DNA of 64,000 nt from Candidatus Gastranaerophilales bacterium (GCA_900768915.1 CAAGEQ010000038.1:1-64000), one strand, 5' to 3'. Numbered from the stretch's first letter, positions 37,096 through 46,554 are shown. Numbers and translations are program-made. Notes: a model not told the origin generated them from the letters alone.

Positions 37096-37587
37096 ATGAC
37101 AGATTATAAAACATATATTGATAATGGTATAGAAAAAATTCATAACGGAAAATTTCAAGATGCAATTGATGATATTACTAAATCAATCGAGTTAAAAAAT
37201 GATTGGGAAATATCATATTTTTATAGAGGTGTAGCAAACCAAGCATTAGAAAGATTTGACGATGCAATTCTTGATTACACTAAAGCCATTCAACTTAATG
37301 AAAAAATGACAGATGCATATTACAATAAGGCAAGAATCATTCTTTCAAGAAAAGATATTCCAAACCCTGATGTTAATCAAGCAGTCAAGGACTTAGAAAA
37401 AGCACTTAAATTAGATAATAAATTTATAGATGCATTATTTGCAATGGCTGCTGCACAAAAGAAATTAGGTGAATACCATAAAGCCCTCGAATATCTAGAA
37501 AAACTACTTGAAATTGAACCACAAGCAGTCAATGCAAAAGCACTTAAACAACTAATTTTACAAAAATATATTGTAAAAAATGACTAA
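37096..37587 (+). CDS. TPR protein (163 aa)
   Basis: Four tetratricopeptide repeats cover nearly the whole protein (ISYFYRGVANQALERFDDAI, AYYNKARIIL, ALFAMAAAQKKLGEYHKAL). There is no signal peptide. I chose the ATG at 37096 with GAGG upstream, just after the M3 peptidase stop, so the two are probably co-transcribed. It may be an adaptor; the partner is unknown. Confidence 0.85.
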   Translation: MTDYKTYIDNGIEKIHNGKFQDAIDDITKSIELKNDWEISYFYRGVANQALERFDDAILDYTKAIQLNEKMTDAYYNKARIILSRKDIPNPDVNQAVKDLEKALKLDNKFIDALFAMAAAQKKLGEYHKALEYLEKLLEIEPQAVNAKALKQLILQKYIVKND

Positions 37588-37611
37588 CATTGTTTATGGT
37601 AAAATTTATAT

Positions 37612-38328
37612 ATGAGTAGGGAAATTATAGGTTTTTGGGGATACCCAAATCCACAAATAATAGAAGAAACAAAGTTAGAATATCCAAATGCCGAATGGAT
37701 TGATTTGGATATTGATTTTAATTACCCTGACTATAAAATTTTACCAGAATCATATTGTAAAATTATAAAAAATGTTATAAATAATTCAATGGAATTAAAA
37801 CCTGTCAAAATCGTTGCTCCAATTGGCAAAGATAAATGTGATAGTGGTTGGTTCGCTGCACAAGTACTCAAAGATAAAGGTTTTAATGTTGTTGAAACAA
37901 TATATGAACAAACAACAAAGAAAAACGATATTGTAATATCAACAAGTAACCTACAATTATTTAAAAAAGTTGATACTATAATGGGTAACATTATCACTCC
38001 AAAACATTATAATTTACCACAAACAAAAGCAGAATTCGGATTTTGGGGTGTGCCACCAAATGATATGGAAATATTAAATCTATTTCCGAACACAACACAC
38101 GTTTATGGTTGGATTAGATGTGTAGAAGCAGGTACACCGGCTGATATTGAATTAGAAATGCATGTTGATGAAGATGTACCTACAGTATTTTATGCTCAAG
38201 CATTTTGTGCGAAAGCACAACTCGCAAAATATTTAGCAGACAAATATAACGGATTATATGTAGATATTGATGACTTTGCAAATAATTCTATAAAAGCAAA
38301 AATTGAAGCATTTTTGAGGTTAAGATGA
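37612..38328 (+). CDS. unrecognised duplicated-domain partner of the activase
   Basis: This 238-aa soluble protein matches no family I know. It is an internal duplication: residues 4-33 (IIGFWGYPNP... NAEWIDLDI) align with 141-170 (EFGFWGVPPN... THVYGWIRC). The following halves (KPVKIVAPIGKDKCDSGWFAAQVLKDKG and VPTVFYAQAFCAKAQLAKYLADKY) also align. Cys residues at about 49, 76, 170 and 199 could bind a cluster or metal. It overlaps the BcrA-type activase gene by 4 nt (ATGA), implying a joint function. An extended -10 (TGgTAAAAT) ends 6 nt before the ATG, so the message is leaderless. Confidence 0.7.
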   Translation: MSREIIGFWGYPNPQIIEETKLEYPNAEWIDLDIDFNYPDYKILPESYCKIIKNVINNSMELKPVKIVAPIGKDKCDSGWFAAQVLKDKGFNVVETIYEQTTKKNDIVISTSNLQLFKKVDTIMGNIITPKHYNLPQTKAEFGFWGVPPNDMEILNLFPNTTHVYGWIRCVEAGTPADIELEMHVDEDVPTVFYAQAFCAKAQLAKYLADKYNGLYVDIDDFANNSIKAKIEAFLRLR

Positions 38329-39026
38329 TTTATCTAGACGCTGGAACAACATATTCAAAAATCGTTGAAATAGATTCTAATGATTTTTTAAAAGAACATG
38401 AACAATATTTAAAAAAACAAGAACATAATAAAAATTATTATATTCTACCTTCAACATTGATTAAAAACTCAAATATTAAAATACAAAAATGCTGTGGACA
38501 CATGGCAGAAGCATCTGAAAATGAAATCATTGCATTAGCAAATGGTTGCAAAAATATTATAGATAAAGATTCTACTATCCTCGACTTAGGCAGTCGTGAT
38601 GCTAAATGGATAAGATTTAAAGACGGCAAATTCCACGATATGGACTGGAATACATCTTGTGCTAGTTCAACTGGTGCAACAGTTGAAATGCTTTTAAAAT
38701 TTTATAACGTAAAAAGAGAAGATTTAGAATTTAACGAAGATAAATTTGCCGTTACATGTGGTATTTTTGGTTTAGAAAAAATTATGGACGATATTTCTAA
38801 CGGTGCTAAACCTGTAGATGCTATATCGAAATTTGTACACGGAATTGCATACAACGCTTGGAATTTTGCAAAGAAACCTGAAAATATATATTTGTCAGGT
38901 GGTTTTTGCGAAAATAAATGTTTTGTTCAATCACTTGAATATTATTGTAATGTAACAAAACTAGGTCGTTTTATGTTATGTGAAGGTCTTATTAATGCAG
39001 ATTTAGGAGAAGCCGTTCATGCCTGA
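38325..39026 (+). CDS. BcrA/BadF/HgdC-type ATPase (dehydratase activator-like)
   Basis: This 233-aa ASKHA-fold protein has phosphate-1 LDAGTTYSK, the DLGSRDAK loop and a YLSGGFCEN adenosine motif. The two cluster-ligand cysteines of 2-hydroxyacyl-CoA dehydratase activators are conserved (Cys112 in NTSCASSTG, Cys145 in VTCGIFGLEKI). Activators are homodimers bridged by one [4Fe-4S] and inject an electron using ATP. The dehydratase subunits are not in the window; the overlapping upstream gene is the obvious candidate target. The downstream yraN overlaps by 8 nt. Confidence 0.85.
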   Translation: MIYLDAGTTYSKIVEIDSNDFLKEHEQYLKKQEHNKNYYILPSTLIKNSNIKIQKCCGHMAEASENEIIALANGCKNIIDKDSTILDLGSRDAKWIRFKDGKFHDMDWNTSCASSTGATVEMLLKFYNVKREDLEFNEDKFAVTCGIFGLEKIMDDISNGAKPVDAISKFVHGIAYNAWNFAKKPENIYLSGGFCENKCFVQSLEYYCNVTKLGRFMLCEGLINADLGEAVHA

Positions 39027-39372
39027 TAACAAAAAAACAGGACAAATTGGCGAAGATTTAGCATGCAAATTTTTAGAGAGAAAAGGATATAAAATTCTTG
39101 AAAGAAATAAGCATTTTTCTCGGACTTGTGAAATAGATATAATCGCTCTTGATAATAAAACACTCGTTTTTGTTGAAGTAAAAACTAGAAAAACCATTGC
39201 TTGCGGAATACCATTTGAAGCAATAACAAAAACTAAATATAACAATATTAAAACAGGTTTATTTAATTATTTGCAAGAACATAAAGAATATAAAAAATAT
39301 AGAATAGATGCAATATCTGTAATGCTTACCCCACAAACAAAAATAGAACATTTAAAAAATATTTTCATATAA
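39019..39372 (+). CDS. yraN: YraN-family (UPF0102) endonuclease-like protein
   Basis: This 117-aa protein has the UPF0102 restriction-endonuclease-like fold: GQIGEDLACKFLERKGYKIL, then the CEIDIIALD and VFVEVKTRK core with the D-ExK catalytic residues. The family resembles Holliday-junction resolvases but its role is unproven. The usual neighbours (rnhB, lspA) are not adjacent; it overlaps the activase gene. Confidence 0.92.
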   Translation: MPDNKKTGQIGEDLACKFLERKGYKILERNKHFSRTCEIDIIALDNKTLVFVEVKTRKTIACGIPFEAITKTKYNNIKTGLFNYLQEHKEYKKYRIDAISVMLTPQTKIEHLKNIFI

Positions 39373-39470
39373 ATATTATAAATTGTAATAATTATATTAA
39401 GAAAATTGAGAATTAGCATTATTCGTTATACAATTAACTTAGTTTCATACAACTATTTTGGAGCAAATCA

Positions 39471-40166
39471 ATGAAGAAATTTATATATGGGATAATATTT
39501 ATGTTGATGTTTTCTGTTCCAACTTTTGCAAGTTGGGATGTAAAAACAGAAGCACAATTGCAAGAAAGAATGAATTATGTAGGATTCAATATTCTTAATT
39601 CAAATAGAATAGAACATAGAATGAGATTCCAAGTTATAAATCGTGTTTACACTCGTGATATTTGGGCTGATGTAAGTTCCGTAAATAGAACTGTATGGAT
39701 AAAACCTTGTATTTTACCATACCTTGAAAGTGATGACGAATTAGCAGGTATTTTGAGTCACCAAATTTCACACGGTGTTGACACTTATGAAGGTATTTTC
39801 AGAGGGTATATTTCAATACTTAATTACTGGGTTGCTCCAAACAAATATGACTTAAAAGCAGATAAAAGAGCAGTTGATTATATGGTAAATGCTGGATATA
39901 ATCCACTTGCACTCATCGTAATAATGAATAAAATCGGTCAACAATATAGATATGACATTATGTCAAATCACACTCTAATCTCTAGAAGAATGATGAGAAT
40001 TTATGAATATATTTATACAAAATACCCATCTATTCTAGCAGATAATGAATACAAAGATAATATTTATTATCAAAACTTCTTGCTAACATCTAGAAACAAT
40101 AGACTTATGTTACAAGACAAAGTTCAAAATAACGATTCTAAGAAAAAACTTAACTACAAACCATAG
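39471..40166 (+). CDS. secreted M48-like protein with HQxxH in place of HExxH
   Basis: This 231-aa protein has a signal peptide (cleavage near TFASWD) and an M48-type peptidase domain. The region corresponding to the zinc site reads LAGILSHQISHGVD, so the catalytic Glu is Gln. The third-ligand region is DLKADKRAVDYMVNAGYNP, where the usual Glu is Asp. The fold is probably kept but proteolysis is unlikely, unless the substitutions are tolerated. GGAG precedes the ATG. The next gene follows after 7 nt, suggesting a pair working in the envelope. Confidence 0.8.
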   Translation: MKKFIYGIIFMLMFSVPTFASWDVKTEAQLQERMNYVGFNILNSNRIEHRMRFQVINRVYTRDIWADVSSVNRTVWIKPCILPYLESDDELAGILSHQISHGVDTYEGIFRGYISILNYWVAPNKYDLKADKRAVDYMVNAGYNPLALIVIMNKIGQQYRYDIMSNHTLISRRMMRIYEYIYTKYPSILADNEYKDNIYYQNFLLTSRNNRLMLQDKVQNNDSKKKLNYKP

Positions 40167-40173
40167 GTAAAAT

Positions 40174-41055
40174 ATGAAAAGAATAATATCTTTATTATTA
40201 TTAATAACAATGTCACCATTATCAGCATTAGCGAATGTTGAGATTGCGAATGTCAATAATGATACTTTGACTCAAAATAAAGAAAAAATTTCTTTATATA
40301 AAAAACCTATGCCAATAGAAGATGAATTAGTAAAATCTGATTCATTCCCTAAAATTTTTCCAGTATATGTAAAAGATAATGAACCAATCACAGATGAATT
40401 AATACAAACTTATGAGCAATCATCTGGTGCTACAATAAAACTTTGGGCTAGAAAAAAAGGTACATATACAAAACCTACTATTGATGATGAACTTATCAAT
40501 TCAAAATTCAAAGACAAATTTGGTTCAATCTCTATTTTAAAGAAAAAAAACAAAGTTAAAATAGAAGATAATTTTGCAAAAAATAATATCGACCTTAAAA
40601 ATATAACAATAACAAAAGCAAAAAATTGTTATGATTTCACAAAAGCACAAATACCGGTACAACTTAAAATTATAAAAAATTTAACAACAAAAAATAATGT
40701 ATTAGAAGGTGACAAAATTCTATTTAAAACAATGGAAGATGTTGTTGTAAATGGTATTAACTTACCAAAAGGTACAAAAGTTGTTGGTAGAGTTGAAACT
40801 GTATCAGAATCTGATAAAATGGGAACGCCTGCTAATATTATTGTAGACAATTTTTATGTAAAAGAAAACCCTAATATTTGTTTCTATGGAAATATTTCAA
40901 AAACTGGTGCTAACCGTTCATTATGGGTATATCCATTATACCAAGCAGGCAACCTAGTTCTATATGTTGCAGGTTTTGTATTCGTACCTATTCATGGTGG
41001 ACACGCAAAACTTCTTACAAGTGATACATATACCGTATTTTATGAAACACACTAG
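40174..41055 (+). CDS. periplasmic protein of unknown function (293 aa)
   Basis: A signal peptide (cleavage near ALANVE) precedes a Lys-rich N-terminal half with two similar DDELI/DELV-containing segments. A beta-rich C-terminal domain (about 165-293) holds NLPKGTKVVGRVETVSES and ends in a hydrophobic stretch and TYTVFYETH. The same LPxGTK-type pattern occurs in the SLH protein at 29927, so this is probably a shared envelope domain. AGGT lies before the ATG; the M48-like gene is immediately upstream. Confidence 0.6.
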   Translation: MKRIISLLLLITMSPLSALANVEIANVNNDTLTQNKEKISLYKKPMPIEDELVKSDSFPKIFPVYVKDNEPITDELIQTYEQSSGATIKLWARKKGTYTKPTIDDELINSKFKDKFGSISILKKKNKVKIEDNFAKNNIDLKNITITKAKNCYDFTKAQIPVQLKIIKNLTTKNNVLEGDKILFKTMEDVVVNGINLPKGTKVVGRVETVSESDKMGTPANIIVDNFYVKENPNICFYGNISKTGANRSLWVYPLYQAGNLVLYVAGFVFVPIHGGHAKLLTSDTYTVFYETH

Positions 41056-41059
41056 TATA

Positions 41060-41088
41060 TTGATATATCAGTTTATTTCAGTTATCCT
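41060..41088 (+). promoter_or_regulatory. leaderless-type promoter of the DUF3326 gene
   Basis: TTGATA (41060-41065), 17 bp, TATCCT (41083-41088), then 6 nt to the ATG at 41095; no Shine-Dalgarno is present. Confidence 0.55.
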
Positions 41089-41094
41089 ATAAAT

Positions 41095-42060
41095 ATGAAT
41101 AAGATGGATTTAGGAGCGTTTATTGTCCCAACAGGACTTGGAGCATCAATCGGTGGATATGCTGGTGATGCAAGTTTTTGGGCGAGAAAATTCGCCTCAA
41201 AATTTCAACTAATAGTAAATCCTAACGTTGTAAATGCTGGTTGTTTTTCTGGAATTACAGAAAATATGCTCTACACTGAAGGATATTCTATTGATGAATT
41301 CTTCAAAAACACACTCAATCTATCACCAATAACAAAACAAAATAAAATTGGTGTAATATTTGACAAATCAATACCACAAGGTATTTTAAATGTTCATATC
41401 AACACAATAAACGCAGTTAAAACAATCTACGGTTGCGACATTATTGGATACGATATAACAGATGAAAATTGTGGCGTAGAATTTAACGTTGATTCATCAA
41501 AAATATCAACAGGCTCAGTTAAAAATATTTCAACAATATTAGATTCAGGTAAAAGATTACTTGAAAAAGGAGCAGATGCACTTGCTATTGTTTGTAGGTT
41601 TGAAGATGATGATTTTGACGACTATTCTAATGGCATTGGAGTTGATCCAGTTGGAGGTGTAGAAGCCATAATATCACATTACATTTCAAGAGAATTAAAA
41701 GTTCCTTGTGCTCATTCACCAGCATTTGACGACATCACTATTTCTCAAGATATTGTTGATGCAAGATGTTCAGCCGAATATATTACACCAACATATCTAC
41801 CTTGTATTTTATTAGGTTTGTCACAAGCACCTACACTAAAATTTGATAATACTGGATTATCCATCAATGACTTAAAATTCCTTGTAATGCCATACAATTG
41901 TCTTGGTTCTATTCCAGTTTTTGAAGCCTTAAAAAGAAATATCAATGTATATGCAATAAAAGAAAATCAAACAGTTCTTGATATAACTGCCAACAAAATT
42001 TCTAATAACATCATTGTTATAGATACGTATCAAGAATTATTTGATAAACTAACACACTAA
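41095..42060 (+). CDS. DUF3326 protein (cyanobacterial type)
   Basis: This 321-aa soluble protein has the DUF3326 hallmarks: FIVPTGLGASIGGYAGDA near the start, NPNVVNAGCFSG, and the central DPVGGVEAIISHYISRELKVPCAHSPAF. The family is known mainly from cyanobacteria and plants and its function is not established. Its presence is one of the better indications of cyanobacterial affinity. It is complete. Transcription appears to start at the ATG. Confidence 0.88.
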   Translation: MNKMDLGAFIVPTGLGASIGGYAGDASFWARKFASKFQLIVNPNVVNAGCFSGITENMLYTEGYSIDEFFKNTLNLSPITKQNKIGVIFDKSIPQGILNVHINTINAVKTIYGCDIIGYDITDENCGVEFNVDSSKISTGSVKNISTILDSGKRLLEKGADALAIVCRFEDDDFDDYSNGIGVDPVGGVEAIISHYISRELKVPCAHSPAFDDITISQDIVDARCSAEYITPTYLPCILLGLSQAPTLKFDNTGLSINDLKFLVMPYNCLGSIPVFEALKRNINVYAIKENQTVLDITANKISNNIIVIDTYQELFDKLTH

Positions 42061-42140
42061 ATCATAATTGACAAATTATAGGTATAAAATTTATCCCTTA
42101 CGGTAATACTAAAATTTTTATCAAATACTATTCTATTAGT

Positions 42141-42533
42141 ATGAAAATTAATTATAACTTTTTACAAGAACTAAACCAACCAAACTTTCAACCACCAGAA
42201 TGGGTGTTCAATATTGTGTGGCCATTACTTTATACACTAATGTTCGTATCATTTTATATATTTTTAAATACAAAAAATAACCAAAGTCACATATTTGGAG
42301 TTTGGTTATTTCTAATTCAATTAGTCTTAAATTTTGCTTGGACACCAATATTTTTTGCATTTAAACGAATTAAGTTGGCATTATTTGTAACCATATTATT
42401 AACTATTACAGTATTTTATATGATAATCATTTTTTCAAAAATTTCGCCTATCGCAGGACTCATGAATATACCATATTTAATCTGGTTAACATTTGCAGAT
42501 ATACTAAATTTTTACCTATGTAAACTAAATTAA
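42141..42533 (+). CDS. TspO/MBR-family membrane protein
   Basis: This 130-aa protein has four to five hydrophobic helices, with PPEWVFNIVWPLLYTLM at the start of the tryptophan-rich family motif and LNFAWTPIFFA in helix 3. TspO proteins bind tetrapyrroles and act in stress or porphyrin handling. It is a little shorter than typical (about 155 aa). TATTCT at 42129-42134 ends 6 nt before the ATG. Confidence 0.88.
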   Translation: MKINYNFLQELNQPNFQPPEWVFNIVWPLLYTLMFVSFYIFLNTKNNQSHIFGVWLFLIQLVLNFAWTPIFFAFKRIKLALFVTILLTITVFYMIIIFSKISPIAGLMNIPYLIWLTFADILNFYLCKLN

Positions 42534-42551
42534 CGCATAACTTCAATAATA

Positions 42552-42582
42552 AAAAACGGACGAATAAATAATTCGCCCGTTT
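42552..42582. terminator. bidirectional terminator between tspO-like gene and pnp
   Basis: Arms aaacggacgaat and attcgcccgttt (one mismatch, 5-nt loop) lie between convergent genes. Confidence 0.75.
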
Positions 42583-42604
42583 AAACTTTTAAAGTAATCT
42601 TTAA

Positions 42605-44755
42605 CTACGCTTGTGGTTCAGCAAATTGTGCTTTTTCTTCTTCAGAAACACCCTTAATAGTTAAGTTTACTCTACCTCTATCATCGATTTTAATAATCTT
42701 AACGATTACTTCATCACCAACATTTACGTGAGGTTCAATAGTTTCGATTCTTTCTTTACAAATTTGAGAAATGTGAACCATACCATCTTTACCACCACCA
42801 AGTTCTACAAAAGCACCGATAGGGATAATTCTAACAACTTTACCTTTTAATACCATACCAACTTCTGGTTTGAAAGTTAAGTCTTTAATCATCTTCTTAG
42901 CGATTGCAGCACCTTCTTGGTCATTAGAAGTAATTGTAACAACACCTGTATCTTGAATATCAATTTCTGCACCAGATGCATCGATAATTGCTCTAATTTG
43001 TTTACCACCAGGTCCGATAACTGTTCCTATATCTTCAACAGGAATAGTCATTGTTGAAATACTTGGTGCAAATGGTGACATTGGTCCAGGTTCAGTAATA
43101 GCCTTTCTCATTTCACCTAAGATATGAAGTCTACCTTCTTTTGCTTGACCTAACGCACGTCTTAAAGTTTCATTAGGAATACCTTTGGCTTTCATATCCA
43201 TTTGTAATGCTGTAATACCATCATCGTTACCAGTAACTTTGAAGTCCATATCACCAAGGAAATCTTCAATACCTTGAATATCAGTAAGAACAACAGGTTC
43301 TCTACCTTCTTCCTTAATCATACCCATTGCAACACCACCAATCATACATTTAACAGGAACACCTGCATTCATTAATGCCATTGATGAACCACAAGTAGAA
43401 GCCATTGATGTAGAACCATTTGATTCTAATACATCAGATGTTACACGAATTGTATAACCGAATTCTTCTTGTGATGGAAGTGCTGGAACATTTGCTCTTT
43501 CAGCCAAGTTACCGTGACCAACTTCACGTCTTCCAGGTCCTCTTAATGGTTTTACTTCACCAACTGAGAATCCAGGGAAGATATATTTGTGCATATAAGT
43601 TTTTTCTGTTTGAGGATCTACACCATCAAGTTCTTGTTTCATTGAAGGACCTGCTAATGTAGCAACTGATAATACTTGAGTTTGTCCTCTTGTGAATACT
43701 GCAGAACCATGTGCTCTAGGAATAACACCAACTTCACACCAGATTGGTCTAACTTCGGTTGGTTTTCTACCATCGGCTCTAACGTGTTCATCAAGAATCA
43801 TTGCTCTCATGATTTTCTTTTCAGCAGCTTTAAATTCTTCTGCTACGAAATCAATACCAGACTCTTCCATAATTTGTTTAATATAATCATCTTCTGGAAG
43901 TGCTTCAACTCTTTCTTTAACAAGTTTTTTAGCTTCTTCTAATTTTTCTTGTCTATATTGTCTATCAAAATTGTGATATGCATCAAAAATCATATCGTGA
44001 GCAACTTCGTTGATAATATTTTTAAGTTCTGTTGTATCGTATGGGTTAACAAATTCTTGTTTTTCAACACCACATTCTTTTGCGAATTCAACTTGAGCAT
44101 CACATTGTTTTCTAATTTCTGCTTGAGCAAATTCAACAGCATTCATAATATCATCTTCTGAAACAAATTTACAACCTGCCTCAACCATAATTACAGAATC
44201 ATGAGTACCAGATACAACAATATCAAGGTCAGAAGCTTTTGCTTGTTGGTGAGTTGGATTAGCGATGAAATTACCATTTTCATCTCTTGAAACTCTAACC
44301 GCACCAATAGGACCTTCAAATGGAGCACCTGAAAGCATTAAAGCACAAGATGCACCTAACATTGCTAATGTATCAGGTTGATTTTCTTGGTCGTAACTAA
44401 ATAATTGTGCAACGATTTGAATATCGTTTCTATATCCTTTTGGGAACAAAGGTCTGATAGGTCTATCAATCAAACGTGATACAAGAATAGCCTTATCACT
44501 AGCCTTGCCTTCTGAACGGTTATATCCACCAGGAATTCTACCAATAGAAGACATTCTTTCTTCATAATCAATTAACAATGGGAAGAAATCTATTCCCACT
44601 CTTGGTTCTTTACTAACAACTGCGTGAACGAATAACATTGTATCGCCACATCTAACTGTAACACTACCATTAGTAGATTGTGCATACTTGCCTGTTTCAA
44701 TGGTAACTGTTTTGCCACCGATTTCAAGCTGCATTTTCTTAGTTTCAGGTATCAT
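42605..44755 (-). CDS. pnp: polynucleotide phosphorylase
   Basis: This 716-aa enzyme degrades RNA 3'-5' by phosphorolysis and is part of the degradosome. Order: RNase PH 1 (1-150), helical linker, RNase PH 2 (about 310-540, with the FFPLLIDYEERMSSIGR-type and SMASTCGSSMAL motifs), KH (VIGPGGKQIRAIID) and S1 (about 625-700, FVELGGGKDGMVHISQ). AAGGAG precedes the ATG. rpsO, the usual partner, is not adjacent. RNase Y, another degradosome component, lies at 62.8 kb. Confidence 0.97.
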   Translation of the reverse strand: MIPETKKMQLEIGGKTVTIETGKYAQSTNGSVTVRCGDTMLFVHAVVSKEPRVGIDFFPLLIDYEERMSSIGRIPGGYNRSEGKASDKAILVSRLIDRPIRPLFPKGYRNDIQIVAQLFSYDQENQPDTLAMLGASCALMLSGAPFEGPIGAVRVSRDENGNFIANPTHQQAKASDLDIVVSGTHDSVIMVEAGCKFVSEDDIMNAVEFAQAEIRKQCDAQVEFAKECGVEKQEFVNPYDTTELKNIINEVAHDMIFDAYHNFDRQYRQEKLEEAKKLVKERVEALPEDDYIKQIMEESGIDFVAEEFKAAEKKIMRAMILDEHVRADGRKPTEVRPIWCEVGVIPRAHGSAVFTRGQTQVLSVATLAGPSMKQELDGVDPQTEKTYMHKYIFPGFSVGEVKPLRGPGRREVGHGNLAERANVPALPSQEEFGYTIRVTSDVLESNGSTSMASTCGSSMALMNAGVPVKCMIGGVAMGMIKEEGREPVVLTDIQGIEDFLGDMDFKVTGNDDGITALQMDMKAKGIPNETLRRALGQAKEGRLHILGEMRKAITEPGPMSPFAPSISTMTIPVEDIGTVIGPGGKQIRAIIDASGAEIDIQDTGVVTITSNDQEGAAIAKKMIKDLTFKPEVGMVLKGKVVRIIPIGAFVELGGGKDGMVHISQICKERIETIEPHVNVGDEVIVKIIKIDDRGRVNLTIKGVSEEEKAQFAEPQA

Positions 44756-44955
44756 TTCTCCTTCTTTCTTCGACTGCTCGATAGCCGAATTTTCTTTTCT
44801 TTATACTTTTTTCTATTACAGGATAATTATACCTTAAACATCTATTTTTTCATAGAAAATAAATAAATTTAATCTCAAAGCAAAACTTTAGCCGAAATAT
44901 CTTTCAATTATTCGACTAATCGTAAACGAATGTTTTATATAAAATAAATTAAAAC

Positions 44956-45702
44956 CTACTTGCCCCAACGACGATTACGAGAATAAAAATCTTCAACAGC
45001 AGATGCCAAAGACTCTTTGTCAAACTCAGGCCAAAATTCATCAACAATAAGAATTTCTGAATAAGCAATCTGCCATAACAAGTAATTAGAAATTCTAACT
45101 TCTCCACCTGTTCTTATTAACAAATCTGGATCAGGAATTGAAGACGTATATAGTGCCTTAGATACAACATTTTCTGTTATATCATCAACATCCATTTCAC
45201 CATTTTTAACCTTTTCAGAAATATTTTTAACAGCATTAACAATCTCTGCTCTTGAACCATAATTAAATGCAATTTGTAAATTAACACCCTTATTATCTTT
45301 TGTAACATCTATTGCATGATACAAAATTTCTTGTAATTTAGGACTCAATTTTGTTAAATCACCTAAGAAAGAAATAACAACACCATTATCATTCAATTCT
45401 TTTAATTCATTTTGAATTGTTTTACCTAACAAATTCATTAAGAAATCTACTTCTTCTGGTTTTCTATTCCAATTTTCAGTAGAAAACGCATATACCGTCA
45501 AGTATTTAATGCCAAAATCATCACAGGCATATACGGTTTTTTTAAGAGCATCTACACCTTTTTTATGCCCAATAGCAGACGGCAAACCTTTATTCTTAGC
45601 CCATCTTCTATTACCGTCCATTATTATTGCGATATGACGAAGATTGGTCTTTTTCACCATTTCTTTAATATTTTCTTCGTTTGTTATTACTGTTGAACTC
45701 AT
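44956..45702 (-). CDS. uppS: isoprenyl transferase (undecaprenyl diphosphate synthase)
   Basis: This 248-aa cis-prenyltransferase makes the C55 lipid carrier for cell wall synthesis. Signature MDGNRRWAKNKGLP near the start holds the catalytic Asp, TVYAFSTENWNRKPEEV follows, and DLLIRTGGEVRISNYLLWQIAYSE is the C-terminal motif. AGGGA precedes the ATG. It stands alone; cdsA and dxr are not adjacent. Confidence 0.97.
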   Translation of the reverse strand: MSSTVITNEENIKEMVKKTNLRHIAIIMDGNRRWAKNKGLPSAIGHKKGVDALKKTVYACDDFGIKYLTVYAFSTENWNRKPEEVDFLMNLLGKTIQNELKELNDNGVVISFLGDLTKLSPKLQEILYHAIDVTKDNKGVNLQIAFNYGSRAEIVNAVKNISEKVKNGEMDVDDITENVVSKALYTSSIPDPDLLIRTGGEVRISNYLLWQIAYSEILIVDEFWPEFDKESLASAVEDFYSRNRRWGK

Positions 45703-45774
45703 TATACTTTCCCTAATCCCTAAAAAAAATTATACCCCAAACATAATAATATTAAAAACTATTTTATCTAACAA

Positions 45775-45809
45775 AAAAAAGGACCGGTTGATAACAACCG
45801 GTCCTTTTT
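45775..45809. terminator. terminator closing the 45.8-49.3 kb cluster
   Basis: A strong stem (ggaccggttg/caaccggtcc plus A/T arms, loop ataa) lies 11 bp past the last gene of the minus-strand cluster. Confidence 0.9.
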
Positions 45810-45819
45810 ACAAACTTTA

Positions 45820-46164
45820 TTATCTGCCCATGCCCATTCCGTAACTGAACAAACCACTTTGAATATCAGCACCAAGCATTTGTTGACAAGATTGCATTTC
45901 CTGCATAACTTCTTGTAATCTTGCTTGCAACAATTTTTGTTGCATATCTAATTTCTTTTCTAATTGATTTAAGCGTTTTTTCTTAGTTTCAAGTGTTCTA
46001 ACTGTTGCACTATCAGGATCAAGACTTCCGTTGTACTCATCTAAATCACCAATCTGAGCAGTAAGAGCGGACATCTTTTCCGTGATACCCATTAATCTGA
46101 ACTCCAAGTCATTCTTCGTTGCAGTCAGAGTCATTAAACGCATTGTAGAAGCGAGTACGCCCAT
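45820..46164 (-). CDS. small coiled-coil protein of the MGxxAS family
   Basis: This 114-aa protein begins MGVLASTMRLMTLTATKNDLEF, which aligns with the start of the 548-aa protein at 47694 (MGxxASxxRxxxLxAxK...E-aromatic). Residues 55-100 form a coiled coil (LETKKKRLNQLEKKLDMQQK), and the tail is Gly/Met-rich. No Sec signal is present. AAAGGTG precedes the ATG. It is last in the cluster. The shared N-terminus may be an export or assembly signal (inference). Confidence 0.75.
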   Translation of the reverse strand: MGVLASTMRLMTLTATKNDLEFRLMGITEKMSALTAQIGDLDEYNGSLDPDSATVRTLETKKKRLNQLEKKLDMQQKLLQARLQEVMQEMQSCQQMLGADIQSGLFSYGMGMGR

Positions 46165-46186
46165 TTCGACACCTTTACTTTTTTAC

Positions 46187-46456
46187 TTACCTAGTTTCGT
46201 TTAAGTTCTTTCCTTTCAAGAAGGTGTGTTCATTGCTTTCTGCTATCAGACTTTCCATTTTGCTTAACTGGTGTTTGTGATAATTAACTCTGTATTGAGC
46301 CATTTTCAACTTTTGTCTGATACTGAACATTTCTTTTAAGGATGTCACTATCTCATTAACGAATATCTTTATCGGATTTTTCCTGATAAAAAATGCTCTG
46401 GAAAAATTTATAAAGTTTTTTATTCGTTTGAGGGAGGTCACTACTGAGTTTAACAT
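46187..46456 (-). CDS. small basic helical protein (89 aa)
   Basis: The product is basic, with an amphipathic first half (LKRIKNFINFSRAFFIRKN) and a helical second half. I chose the ATG at 46456 because the longer frame would start upstream of an AT-rich block at 46480-46497 that resembles the 18-bp regulon block in 15 of 18 positions. The match is imperfect and the other parts of the element are missing. Function is unknown; it lies in the cluster and may be independently transcribed. Confidence 0.5.
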   Translation of the reverse strand: MLNSVVTSLKRIKNFINFSRAFFIRKNPIKIFVNEIVTSLKEMFSIRQKLKMAQYRVNYHKHQLSKMESLIAESNEHTFLKGKNLNETR

Positions 46457-46554
46457 ATTTATTAATTCCCAATTTTTAGACTTCCATATATATAAAAACA
46501 TGCTAAGCATGATAATTGCTTGCTTTGAGCCATGTCCGTAACATGTCTTAATAT

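Noticed and set aside
46480..46497. Regulon 18-bp block before the gene at 46187
   Set aside because: 15 of 18 bases match but neither GTAAC nor TGAAAT lies at the right distance, so it is not counted as a full copy.
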